Shown in pieces: positions 8,280 through 16,572 of a stretch of 64,000 nt of DNA. Origin of the DNA: Cyanobacteria bacterium TGS_CYA1 (GTDB taxonomy: Bacteria; Cyanobacteriota; Vampirovibrionia; Obscuribacterales; Obscuribacteraceae). Where the stretch lies: assembly GCA_026129135.1 (NCBI GenBank), contig JAHCIQ010000009.1, forward strand, positions 62,001 to 126,000, read 5' to 3'. The notes under the pieces are model-generated. The model saw nothing but the letters and a program-made list of their open reading frames with translations, was not told the origin of the DNA and did no database searches. How positions within the stretch are numbered: the stretch's first letter is position 1; each line of letters begins with the position of its first letter. A program made the translations under genes and the position numbers.

Positions 8280-9959
8280 ATGCCCTTAAAGCCGACCAAC
8301 GGCAGGCCGAGTCTCGTGCTTCGCAAGAATATCCTAGTTAACATCTCTATAATATTAGCCCTTTGCGCCCCTGCTCAGGCTCAGTTTTCTCCGACAAGAA
8401 CTAATCCTCTTGAGACAGCGTTAATGGAAAGTTCTGTGCAGTTGGTCGAATTACCCGATGGCAGTTCGGCTTTGAAGGATGGAGTTATCTGTATTTGGCA
8501 TCAAAAACCAACACTGATAAGCGATAACAAGATTTACGAAATTGACACCAAAGAACTCAAATGCAAAGAAGTGCTTTTACCCGACCTTTCCAAGCCGACC
8601 AATCTTCAAGTCAGCCAGGATGGAAGACTGATTGGTACTATAAGTGATGGAAAAGACGATTATCTTTTTGTCGAATCCACAGCCATGCAAGGTTTCGAAA
8701 AAATAAAACTTCCTGTGCATGTGACGAATCCTGGCTCATCCAAAATTCTTTTGTGCGCTCGCGGCAATAACTTGCTTTTACTTTTAAAGAGAAATTTGCT
8801 TTGCTACGACGGCACAAAATGGGAAACCAAAACCTTGCCTCACGTAGAGGGGACTTTTTATTTTCCCAATGAAATGCTTTTGTCACGAGAGAAATTATAT
8901 TTGCGATATGACTTTGGACATTATGGTGGCGGCATTTTGTGCTTTGATTTAATCAATAGTGAATGTAAGAAGATTTTCGATAAATCAGCGGCCACAGACA
9001 TGTTACTCGACGCAAAAGACCGCCTCTGGTTTACCCATCAAGACTCAGAGGGTGGTATCGTACATGGTGTACTTTCCAATTATGAAAACGATAAAATAAC
9101 AGATGTTTTGAGCGATCAGAAAGATTCAAATCCCTTCCTTTCAGTGGCAGTGAACGATGCGGGCACTTTTTTGATTGGAACTCTGGACAAAGGCATCTAC
9201 AAATTCACCGAAGGCAAACCAGTAGAAAAAATTACTCCTGACTGGAACGCTGATGCTTTCATTTTGAGCATACTTCCTTTGAGTAATGACGGTTTCTGTT
9301 TTTTCGCCTCCGGTCACGGGGTAATAGTCTCGAACAATCAAGTCGATCCCAAGTTTAAAACGTCCAACAGCGCGAGTATTTTCCGTCTGAGCATGAGAAA
9401 GTATTTTTTCCAGACAGCTGGTAACAAACAATATTTTGATGATACCGCTGCTATGTTCGAACACAGCGGAAAATACGCTCAAGCAGCAGCGTTCTATTTA
9501 CTTTCATTAATTGACTTTGCTAACGAAAACGCCGAGAAAGAAGCAGAACTGGCTATTGGCTGTGCCCAGCGCGCAGCTCTAAAAGCGCCAGCAGAATTGC
9601 TTCTTCCGTTAACAAAAGAACTTTTCTTGATTGCAAATTCAGAACTGATTAAATCAGTCAAAATAAAGAAATTTGCTTTGCGTACAATTCAAAGTATCTA
9701 TCAAGAAGAAAAACTTCCTGCAGATGCGAATTTAGAAGCGGCTACAGGGCTTCTCAAACTCCTTCCTGAAGATACACAGTTGGTGCGCAAACGAAATGTA
9801 CCAACTCGAAACCGTCCTCAATTCAATACCGAGACCGATTCTCCAGGCGAAGAAACTGGATTCAGCAACGAGCCAGCTTTTGGAAGCGGTGGCGGAACCA
9901 CAAAAGAAGCAGAACAGTTAATGCAAATGCAGATGCAAATGCAAAGTCAGCCGCAATAA
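8280..9959 (+). CDS. Secreted protein with propeller-like repeats and a helical C-terminal region, function unknown
   Basis: 559 residues, not assigned to a named family. The N-terminus has a basic region, a hydrophobic stretch (IILALCAPAQAQ) and a probable signal-peptidase site after AQAQ near residue 35. Residues about 55-360 contain repeated blade-like patterns such as DAKDRLWFTHQD and GTFLIGTLDKGIYKF, resembling sensor-type beta-propellers. Residues about 370-490 look helical and TPR-like (AAMFEHSGKYAQAAAFYLL). The tail is low complexity and ends in repeated Met-Gln. A GAAGG ribosome site lies 6 bases before ATG 8280, and a TATAAT at 8263-8268 may be the promoter -10. The amidase gene follows after 13 bases, so the two may be cotranscribed. 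Confidence 0.6.
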   Translation: MPLKPTNGRPSLVLRKNILVNISIILALCAPAQAQFSPTRTNPLETALMESSVQLVELPDGSSALKDGVICIWHQKPTLISDNKIYEIDTKELKCKEVLLPDLSKPTNLQVSQDGRLIGTISDGKDDYLFVESTAMQGFEKIKLPVHVTNPGSSKILLCARGNNLLLLLKRNLLCYDGTKWETKTLPHVEGTFYFPNEMLLSREKLYLRYDFGHYGGGILCFDLINSECKKIFDKSAATDMLLDAKDRLWFTHQDSEGGIVHGVLSNYENDKITDVLSDQKDSNPFLSVAVNDAGTFLIGTLDKGIYKFTEGKPVEKITPDWNADAFILSILPLSNDGFCFFASGHGVIVSNNQVDPKFKTSNSASIFRLSMRKYFFQTAGNKQYFDDTAAMFEHSGKYAQAAAFYLLSLIDFANENAEKEAELAIGCAQRAALKAPAELLLPLTKELFLIANSELIKSVKIKKFALRTIQSIYQEEKLPADANLEAATGLLKLLPEDTQLVRKRNVPTRNRPQFNTETDSPGEETGFSNEPAFGSGGGTTKEAEQLMQMQMQMQSQPQ

Positions 9960-9972
9960 AGTTCATATAATA

Positions 9973-11133
9973 ATGTTCAACGGCATAATCGAGCCTTTAG
10001 ATATTCAGAAAAGCGATGAAGGTTGTTTGAAAAACATTACTTTCGTCGCCAAAGATTTGCTCGATGTAAAAGGACTGGTCACGGGTGGCGGTAATCCAGA
10101 CTGGAAGAGAACGCACTCTGAAGCACTTCAAAACAGCCCAGCCATAGAGGCTTTGCTCGATGAAGGCGCGCGCCTTACAGGCAAAACTGTAACAGACGAA
10201 TTGGCCTTCAGTCTGGATGGCTTGAACATGCATTTTGCCATTCCACATAACCCCAATTTCGAAGGCGCTATTCCTGGCGGATCTTCGAGCGGCTCCGCAG
10301 CTGCCGTAGCCAATGGAATTTGTGATTTAGCTTTGGGTACCGATACTGCAGGCTCTATTCGAGTGCCTGCGGCTTACTGTGGAATCTATGGAATGCGACC
10401 GACTCATGGTCGCATCAGTCTCGAGGGAACTATCCCTCTTGGCACCACATTCGATACTATCGGCTGGATGTCCAGGTCGCTCGATCTGATGAGTATCACT
10501 GGCTCTGTCTTGCTCAAAGAGAAATGCTTTGAACCTCAATTGCGGCAGATAGCTCTGCTTCAAGATGGTCTTGATCTGCTTGAAAAAGACTGGCATCAAA
10601 GTTTTTTACAAAAATGGCGCGCTCTTTCAGATCTGTCTGTGACCATGAGCGATTTGAGCGAGGAAGCAGGCTTAGACTCATTTAGCCAATCGTTCAATCA
10701 TGCGCGCGGCTTCGAGGCCTGGAGGGCGCATGGCAAATGGTATGAAGAAGTGCATCCCCGGATGAATCCATCTATTGAAGAACGTTTTCTTGCATGCGCA
10801 ACGATAAGCGAGCAAGATTACCACGCCGCGCTGGAGAAGCGAAAACATTCGATTGAACGGGTGAATAAAAAACTACAAGATCTTTTTGTATTACTTCCCA
10901 CCATTCAAAAGGCACCGCCAAAACTCGATGCCAGCGAAGACGAACTGTTAGTGAACCGAAAAGCAAATATCCTTTTAAATTCGCTTGCATCCTTTTGTGG
11001 GTTGCCGCAAATAAGTCTTCCTTACAGGCATGAAAATCATAAATTCGCCCTGTCTCTTGTTGGTCCGCAAGGTTCCGACATGGAGTTGCTTGCACTGGCA
11101 ATATTTATCGAACGCTTGGGCATTCTTGCTTGA
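9973..11133 (+). CDS. Amidase signature family hydrolase (AMI1/GatA-like)
   Basis: A 386-residue amidase-signature enzyme that hydrolyses a carboxamide to acid and ammonia; the substrate cannot be read from the sequence. The Ser-cisSer-Lys triad is visible: Lys in FVAKDLLDV (about residue 27), the first Ser in PGGSSSGSAAAVA, and the nucleophile in GTDTAGSIRVPA. The sequence around GNPDWKRTHSEA and YCGIYGMRPTHGRIS is closest in style to indole-acetamide hydrolase AMI1 and bacterial relatives, and it is shorter than GatA (about 480). No gatC or gatB neighbour is present, so a role in Gln-tRNA synthesis is unlikely. It lies 13 bases after the propeller-like gene. Confidence 0.85.
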   Translation: MFNGIIEPLDIQKSDEGCLKNITFVAKDLLDVKGLVTGGGNPDWKRTHSEALQNSPAIEALLDEGARLTGKTVTDELAFSLDGLNMHFAIPHNPNFEGAIPGGSSSGSAAAVANGICDLALGTDTAGSIRVPAAYCGIYGMRPTHGRISLEGTIPLGTTFDTIGWMSRSLDLMSITGSVLLKEKCFEPQLRQIALLQDGLDLLEKDWHQSFLQKWRALSDLSVTMSDLSEEAGLDSFSQSFNHARGFEAWRAHGKWYEEVHPRMNPSIEERFLACATISEQDYHAALEKRKHSIERVNKKLQDLFVLLPTIQKAPPKLDASEDELLVNRKANILLNSLASFCGLPQISLPYRHENHKFALSLVGPQGSDMELLALAIFIERLGILA

Positions 11134-11164
11134 AGAGCGCATTTAACTCGGCTATATTTTGGGC

Positions 11165-12190
11165 ATGGCTGACCCGAAAAAAATTGCTCCTGGAAATATC
11201 GATGGCGACTTTTTCGTCGATACGACATGTATTTCCTGCGGAAATTGTCGCGATCTGGCACCAGAAAACTTCGCTAAATTAGGCGGTTACTATGTGATAA
11301 GCAAACAGCCTCAAACGAAGCTTGAACTGAAACAAGTAATCGACGCTTTAATTTGTTGTCCGTTAGGTTCGGTGGGAACAACAAATCCCGAGCTTAAACA
11401 TGAAATTGCTCAATCGATATCACGTTTTCCAGAATTAATCGAAAAAGATGTTTATTACCTGGGATTTAATTCCGCCCAATCATTTGGTGGCAAAAGCTAT
11501 TTCATCAAACATCCCGATGGCAACTGGATGGTCGACAGTCCAAAATACAGTCCGCGTCTGGTCAAGTTTATAGAAGAACACGGTGGACTACAAAATATTT
11601 TTCTCACTCATCGCGATGATGTGGCAGAAGCCAGAGAATATGCTCAAAAATTCAGAGCAAAACGCTTTATTCATCAAGCTGATCTCGAAGCACAAAAAGA
11701 TGCCGAAATTGTTTTCTCTGGAATTGAAGTTTTCAATCCTCATTTGCAATTCAAAATCATCCCCACGCCAGGGCACACGATGGGGCATTCGATGCTGCTC
11801 TATGACGAAAAATTCTTATTTTCAGGAGACGTATTCACTTCTTGTACTTATACTTGCGATGCGATTGAAGCGTGGCCGCCCTTTTATTGCTGGCAAAGCT
11901 GGGACGAGCAAACCAAATCTATTGCTCGACTTTTATCATTTAATTTCGAATATATGCTTCCATCGCATGGAAAGCGCCTGTACAGAACCCAAAATGAAAT
12001 GAAAGAAGCGCTTAAACAGTGTCTTTCAAATTGCCAAAACGAAAAGGATCCAGATCCAGTCACTCTTGCACGAGCTATCGCATTTGATGAAATTGCTCTC
12101 TGGGCCAAACAGTCCGGACAAAATGACTATGCAAAATTTGCTCTGAAAAAAGCTGAGTCTATACGTCAAAAACTTAATTCAGAAGGTTAA
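11165..12190 (+). CDS. 4Fe-4S ferredoxin domain fused to a metallo-beta-lactamase fold hydrolase
   Basis: 341 residues from ATG 11165 (an in-frame TTG at 11159 would add two). Residues about 10-80 form a single-cluster ferredoxin module: CISCGNC with Cys spacing 2 and 2, then ICCPLGSV supplying the last Cys. Residues about 95-300 are an MBL fold: THRDDVAEA in place of the usual HxHxDH, PGHTMGHS, FSGDVF and PSHGK. The second and last His of the first motif are absent, so only part of the dinuclear metal site is kept. Such ferredoxin-MBL proteins occur in cyanobacteria, and their substrate is unknown. Redox sensing by the cluster is possible. The SDR gene starts 6 bases after the stop. Confidence 0.8.
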   Translation: MADPKKIAPGNIDGDFFVDTTCISCGNCRDLAPENFAKLGGYYVISKQPQTKLELKQVIDALICCPLGSVGTTNPELKHEIAQSISRFPELIEKDVYYLGFNSAQSFGGKSYFIKHPDGNWMVDSPKYSPRLVKFIEEHGGLQNIFLTHRDDVAEAREYAQKFRAKRFIHQADLEAQKDAEIVFSGIEVFNPHLQFKIIPTPGHTMGHSMLLYDEKFLFSGDVFTSCTYTCDAIEAWPPFYCWQSWDEQTKSIARLLSFNFEYMLPSHGKRLYRTQNEMKEALKQCLSNCQNEKDPDPVTLARAIAFDEIALWAKQSGQNDYAKFALKKAESIRQKLNSEG

Positions 12191-12195
12191 CTGAC

Positions 12196-13218
12196 TTGTC
12201 AAAAAAAATTGTAATTACCGGTGCAAGTGGCTTTGTAGGAGCAAACCTGACCAGACGCTTAATAGCTTTGGGACACGACATTTATCTATTACTGAGACCC
12301 GATTGCAAGACCTGGCGTTTGAATGATGTATTGAGTCATGTCGGAACTCGCTTCACACAACTCCAGGACATAGAATCGCTCTACATAACTTTGAATGAAA
12401 TAAAGCCTGATTGGATTTTTCACCTTGCCTGTTATGGTGCTTATTCCTGGCAAACAGACTGGCGTGAAATGGTTGAGACCAATCTACTTGGAAGCATCAA
12501 TATGATGGAATGCGCATCGAAAATAGGGGTTGGCGCATTCGTCAATTCAGGCTGTTTTAGCGAATATGGAAGTTCTCCGGGCGCCACACCCGAATCTCAA
12601 AGTTTAGACCCCAAAGATTATTACGCGCTAACAAAATCGGCCCAAACAATGGCTGCATGTAAGCCGTTCACGAATAAAATGTATTTACCAACCCTGCGAC
12701 TTTATTCGGTTTATGGTCCCTGGCAGTCGCCGCAAGAATTAATCCCCAATCTGATTTTGTACGGATTGAAAAATGTTTTGCCACCAAATCTGGAGTCTAA
12801 ATCCAGTGACTGGAAGGGGACCCTGAATCATTTAAAAGATTATGTTTACATCGATGATGTGATAGACGCTTATATCAGTGCAGCTCAACAGCCCGCAGAT
12901 CGAGATTTGAGCCCGATCTTCAATGTGGGAACGGGAAAACAAACCTCTACCAAAAAGCTTATAGACATTTCTATCAAAGAGTTCGATTTAAAAGTCAGAA
13001 ATAAAATTGCCTCATTCAAAAATGGTGACTCTTATGAGCACGAGGATGATACTAGTTTCGTATCTGCAATGGCTAACATCACAAAAATCAGAAAGTCGCT
13101 TGATTGGTATCCATCTATAGAACTGGAAGTGGGATTCAAAAAATTTGCTACCTGGTTCAGGGAAAATCCCGAATTCGTCGAACTGTACAAAAGCAAATTG
13201 TCCCAAACTTGCCCGTGA
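12196..13218 (+). CDS. NAD-dependent epimerase/dehydratase (extended SDR), sugar-nucleotide type
   Basis: 340 residues. The Rossmann loop TGASGFVGANL starts at about residue 7, and the active-site pattern is SGCFSEYG followed by YYALTKSAQ (YxxxK). A DYVYIDDVIDAY block and NVGTGKQTSTKKL are typical of UDP-glucose 4-epimerase and CDP/dTDP-sugar epimerase relatives. The exact substrate cannot be assigned. The start is TTG at 12196, 5 bases after the upstream stop, with AGAAGG just before it. It is probably cotranscribed with the ferredoxin-MBL gene. A role in surface-glycan precursor supply would fit the first 8 kb, but this is inference. Confidence 0.78.
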   Translation: MSKKIVITGASGFVGANLTRRLIALGHDIYLLLRPDCKTWRLNDVLSHVGTRFTQLQDIESLYITLNEIKPDWIFHLACYGAYSWQTDWREMVETNLLGSINMMECASKIGVGAFVNSGCFSEYGSSPGATPESQSLDPKDYYALTKSAQTMAACKPFTNKMYLPTLRLYSVYGPWQSPQELIPNLILYGLKNVLPPNLESKSSDWKGTLNHLKDYVYIDDVIDAYISAAQQPADRDLSPIFNVGTGKQTSTKKLIDISIKEFDLKVRNKIASFKNGDSYEHEDDTSFVSAMANITKIRKSLDWYPSIELEVGFKKFATWFRENPEFVELYKSKLSQTCP

Positions 13219-13306
13219 TTGGATGTTTCAGCAAGTCCCACTCAGGGCCCGCTACGGTTGTCAGCAACACGCAATTCCGCCATTTTTAGACACCTCAATC
13301 ACTCTC

Positions 13307-13340
13307 TAAAAAAATAAACCGATATCGGCTTATTTTTAAA
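13307..13340. repeat. Dispersed AACCGATATCGGTT-type palindrome, copy 1
   Basis: The core reads ACCGATATCGGC and is flanked by TAA/TTA and then an A-tract and T-tract. Arms pair outwards from the centre at 13323/13324 for about 14 positions, with one A/C mismatch next to the core. It lies between convergent genes (stops at 13218 and 13360), 20 bases from the stop of the minus-strand gene, so a two-way terminator role is possible. Confidence 0.8.
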
Positions 13341-13359
13341 ATGGGGAAAGGCTTGCCGA

Positions 13360-13800
13360 TTAAGGTTTTTCCTTAATCTTCGACTCGATTTTGAGCACTA
13401 TTGCGTTTTGGTCTAGATCATTGAGGTCGGCTTGAATTTTCTCTGCCAGCTTGGCGCTTGCCCCTAAAATTCGATTAGCATCGTCAAGCTTGCGTTTTTT
13501 CAAAAGATGTTCAATTGTCTCCAGAGATTCAGATAAAAGTGCTGAATCCAAAGAAATCAATTTGAGAGGAGAAGATGAGTGATTGTCAGAATCTTGCGCA
13601 TACTTCTTAGCCAGATCCATATCGTCTACTTTGCGCAAAAGCTCATAACTAATGAGTTTAAGACGCTCCAAGCTATCTTCGAGCAGGGCCTTACGCCGGG
13701 CTATTGTCTTTGGGCGCGATTTGAGTAAATACCAAGTCAGAAAAGCCATTGCCAGGCAGGAAACTTCGCAAACTCCAAGAATAATTAGGGTTTCAGTCAT
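13360..13800 (-). CDS. Small membrane-anchored helical protein, function unknown
   Basis: 146 residues. One N-terminal membrane segment (about residues 5-26, LIILGVCEVSCLAMAFLTW) is followed by a basic stretch (KSRPKTIARRK) and a charged, mostly helical cytoplasmic domain rich in Leu, Lys, Glu and Asp, likely with coiled-coil character around residues 85-140. I do not recognise a family. The stop is 20 bases from palindrome copy 1. It is convergent with the SDR gene and divergent from the small gene at 13924. No enzymatic motif is visible. Confidence 0.55.
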   Translation of the reverse strand: MTETLIILGVCEVSCLAMAFLTWYLLKSRPKTIARRKALLEDSLERLKLISYELLRKVDDMDLAKKYAQDSDNHSSSPLKLISLDSALLSESLETIEHLLKKRKLDDANRILGASAKLAEKIQADLNDLDQNAIVLKIESKIKEKP

Positions 13801-13923
13801 CAGAAATGTCGCTATAAAGATTAATTACTTTGTACCGCCTGAATTCCTATGTTAGTATTTTTCCAAGATATACAGATTTTACTTAATTTGGGTCATTATC
13901 TGCACAGCGCGAGGGTTGTTTAT

Positions 13924-14193
13924 ATGTCGACTCAGAAAATTGAAAACGCGTTACAGACAGCTATTGCAGAGCTAAAAGAATTTGCCTTCCAGAATCAGGG
14001 CAATAATACTGAAACTATCAGCCTGGTTTGTGAAATTGAATCACTGGTAGAAAAACTCGAAAAGAAAGCTAATCACTTTAATTTCAGACCCCCGGCTCAA
14101 AATATCGTAAATCCAATTAGTGCAATGGCTCCAAACGTAGTCCTTCCTGCCTTGCCAGTCGCGCCCCAGTCAATCGTTCCGGTCACGACTTAG
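13924..14193 (+). CDS. Small hypothetical protein with a proline/alanine/valine-rich tail
   Basis: 89 residues from ATG 13924, which has a GAGGG ribosome site about 8 bases upstream. A longer in-frame start at 13849 is possible but lacks such a site. Residues 1-55 look helical (QKIENALQTAIAELKEF, ESLVEKLEKKA), and the tail is rich in Pro, Ala and Val, ending in PVAPQSIVPVTT. No family is recognised. The gene converges on murG and overlaps its end by 11 bases. The ribosome site and amphipathic helix pattern argue that it is real, but the evidence is modest. Confidence 0.4.
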   Translation: MSTQKIENALQTAIAELKEFAFQNQGNNTETISLVCEIESLVEKLEKKANHFNFRPPAQNIVNPISAMAPNVVLPALPVAPQSIVPVTT

Positions 14194-15307
14194 CCGCACT
14201 CAAATTTAGCAACTGCAATGCAAGGGACTTAGCCGCTTCCGGTTTTCCCATTTTCGCCATAGCACTCTGCATTTCCTGCAGTTTTTCATTACCATCGAGC
14301 ACGAGTTCTTTTATTGTTTCTACAAATCGCTCTACACTCAATTCGTCCTGACGAATAACACGAGCCGCATTTTTTGATTCGAAGTATTTGGCGTTATGAA
14401 ATTGATGATTTTGAGCCGCATGCGGATACGGAATAAAGATAGCAGGCTTACCCAGTGCGGACAATTCAGCTAGAGTCATCGCTCCTGCTCTACATACTGC
14501 AAGATCCGAGGCGACATAAGCAAGGGCCAGGTCTTCAAAATAAGCTTTTGGAATATATAGTCCAGACGACAAATAAGTGGGATTAACGCGTGACTTGACC
14601 TCTTCAAGATTCTTTTCGCCACATTGATGAATGATTTGCAAATTGCCCCGCTCAAACAATTGAGGCAATGCCTGAATTAAAGTTTCATTCAATGCACGAG
14701 CACCCTGGGAGCCACCTGTGACAACGATAGTCTTCAAATCCGCACGAACATCGAGTATTCGACAGGCATCGGCGCGACTTTTAGGATTGACGAAATTTGC
14801 ACCAACCGGATTGCCATTAATAATCACCTGACCTTGCACGGCTGGCAATCTATCTCTGGCCCCCTCCATGCCCAGTGAAATTATCTCTGCCCACCTGGAA
14901 AACAGTTTGTTTACGAGGCCCGGATAGGCATCCGGTTCGTGCACAGCAAAAGGGATATTTAACTGCTTGGCGGCAAATAATGCCGGAGCCGAAGCATAGC
15001 CTCCTGTCCCAAGCACCGCTGTTGGTGCAAAATCTTTGAAAATTTTGCGACATTCATACATCGAACGAGACATCTGGGCGACCCACACTATCAAAGACAA
15101 TGATGCTTTACGCGGCAAACCAGAAACATCGAGCCCGTAGAACTTAATTCCACGTGCATTGCAGAGCTTTTCTTCCATATGGTCTTTGGCGCCGATATAA
15201 AGCATGTCGACATCGGGGTTCTGGCGCAAAAGTTCGTCATGGACGGAAAGAGCCGGGTAAATGTGCCCCCCGGTGCCTCCGCCGGTTAAAACGATGCGAT
15301 GATTCAT
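14183..15307 (-). CDS. murG: UDP-N-acetylglucosamine--N-acetylmuramyl-(pentapeptide) pyrophosphoryl-undecaprenol GlcNAc transferase
   Basis: 374 residues. MurG adds GlcNAc to lipid I to form lipid II on the inner face of the cytoplasmic membrane. Signatures: the N-terminal glycine-rich loop TGGGTGGHIYPAL, the second loop LGTGGYASAPALFAA, HEPDAYPGLVNK, and in the C-terminal UDP-GlcNAc site GGSQGARALN, HQCGEKN and AVCRAGAMTLAEL with FIPYPHAAQNHQ. The start ATG overlaps the ftsW stop by one base (TAATG), so translation is probably coupled. It is the last gene of a murD-ftsW-murG operon, a typical division-and-cell-wall arrangement. Confidence 0.96.
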   Translation of the reverse strand: MNHRIVLTGGGTGGHIYPALSVHDELLRQNPDVDMLYIGAKDHMEEKLCNARGIKFYGLDVSGLPRKASLSLIVWVAQMSRSMYECRKIFKDFAPTAVLGTGGYASAPALFAAKQLNIPFAVHEPDAYPGLVNKLFSRWAEIISLGMEGARDRLPAVQGQVIINGNPVGANFVNPKSRADACRILDVRADLKTIVVTGGSQGARALNETLIQALPQLFERGNLQIIHQCGEKNLEEVKSRVNPTYLSSGLYIPKAYFEDLALAYVASDLAVCRAGAMTLAELSALGKPAIFIPYPHAAQNHQFHNAKYFESKNAARVIRQDELSVERFVETIKELVLDGNEKLQEMQSAMAKMGKPEAAKSLALQLLNLSAAKS

Positions 15308-16572
15308 TAATTACTGAATTCGGCTGCTTGAGCGGGACTAGGACTTAAATTCTTTTTGTTGGGATCGTAGTCACGCGAGATTGATAAGAGAATTCCAACC
15401 ATCGCCAGCGTAATTACTATCGAGCTTCCACCATAACTGATAAATGGAAGTGTGATACCAGTTACTGGAATGATAGCGGTGGCAACCATGATATTGATTA
15501 CAGCCTGAGTGCAAAGCGAGCTTGTTATGCCGATTGCAAGCAGTCTGCCAAAGAGACTTGTGGCTTCACTTGCGATTTTGAATCCGTAATACCCAAAGGC
15601 AACGAAAAGTCCAATCAGAACGAGACATCCTAAAAGTCCCAGTTCTTCTGCTATGACAGCAAAAATGAAGTCTGCGTGCTGTACCGGCAAATAATGCAGT
15701 TTTTGCAGCGACTGACCAAAACCTACTCCAGTCCAGCCACCAGACCCGATAGCAAGTTGAGCCTGAATGATGTTCCATCCATCCTGTTGAGGAAATTGAT
15801 AAGGGTCGATCCAGCTCATGATACGCTTCATCTGATAAGGCGTATTCTGGATCTTATGCCATATGAGCAGAGCTCCACCGCCAAGCGCCCCAAACATCAA
15901 CATCGAATTGGTGCCGCTGATATAGAGCAAAGCGATAAGACCCGAAAGGATAGACATCGCACTGCCAAGGTCGGGTTGTTTGACGACGATTGCAGCCATA
16001 CCGATAGTGATGGCGATGCGGAAAAGAACCTGTCTGTGCCACCAGAAATGCTTGGATAGTCCACCCGACAAAAGCAAAATGGAACTTATTTTAGCGAGTT
16101 CTGATGGTTGAAACTGAAAGGGTCCAAAATTGAGCCAGCGGCTCGATCCGTGCGATGTGGTGGAAAGTCCAGGCACCATTGTTAGTGCAAGCATTATGAC
16201 GGCCAGAAAAGAGAGCGGCCAGCCGAATTTTTTGAGCTTGCGATAATCGTATTTGCTCACGACGAACATCACGACAAATCCAAGCAGGCAGGCAATCGTT
16301 TGTTTTCTAAGATATTGCGTGGCGTCGTGATACTGATGCAACGCCATCGGAGCAGACGAGCTGAATACAGCCATGAGACCAAAGCCGCAAAGCGCGGTCA
16401 CCACGACGATGAGGTGTTTGTTTGGCAGACCTCTAAAAACAGAAGAGTAAATCTCGGCAAGATCGTTGCCGTCATTGGTTTCGTCTGATTTTCTTCTGCC
16501 GCTTCCTAGCCCATCATTTGGCTTGAGACGCGAGCTCTTTCTGTTTTGCACGGACAATATTTTTGAAGACAT
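15307..16572 (-). CDS. ftsW: FtsW/RodA/SpoVE (SEDS) family peptidoglycan glycosyltransferase
   Basis: 421 residues with about ten membrane segments after a charged N-terminal tail of about 50 residues. SEDS motifs include KQPDLGSAM, the ELGLLG region and PVTGITLPFISYGGSS near the C-terminus. The protein polymerises lipid II at the septum with a class B penicillin-binding protein; its place between murD and murG favours FtsW over RodA. The start at 16572 has a strong GAGGAG/GAGGA ribosome site, which means the first 59 bases overlap the murD end in another frame. The overlap therefore looks genuine and suggests translational coupling. Confidence 0.92.
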   Translation of the reverse strand: MSSKILSVQNRKSSRLKPNDGLGSGRRKSDETNDGNDLAEIYSSVFRGLPNKHLIVVVTALCGFGLMAVFSSSAPMALHQYHDATQYLRKQTIACLLGFVVMFVVSKYDYRKLKKFGWPLSFLAVIMLALTMVPGLSTTSHGSSRWLNFGPFQFQPSELAKISSILLLSGGLSKHFWWHRQVLFRIAITIGMAAIVVKQPDLGSAMSILSGLIALLYISGTNSMLMFGALGGGALLIWHKIQNTPYQMKRIMSWIDPYQFPQQDGWNIIQAQLAIGSGGWTGVGFGQSLQKLHYLPVQHADFIFAVIAEELGLLGCLVLIGLFVAFGYYGFKIASEATSLFGRLLAIGITSSLCTQAVINIMVATAIIPVTGITLPFISYGGSSIVITLAMVGILLSISRDYDPNKKNLSPSPAQAAEFSN

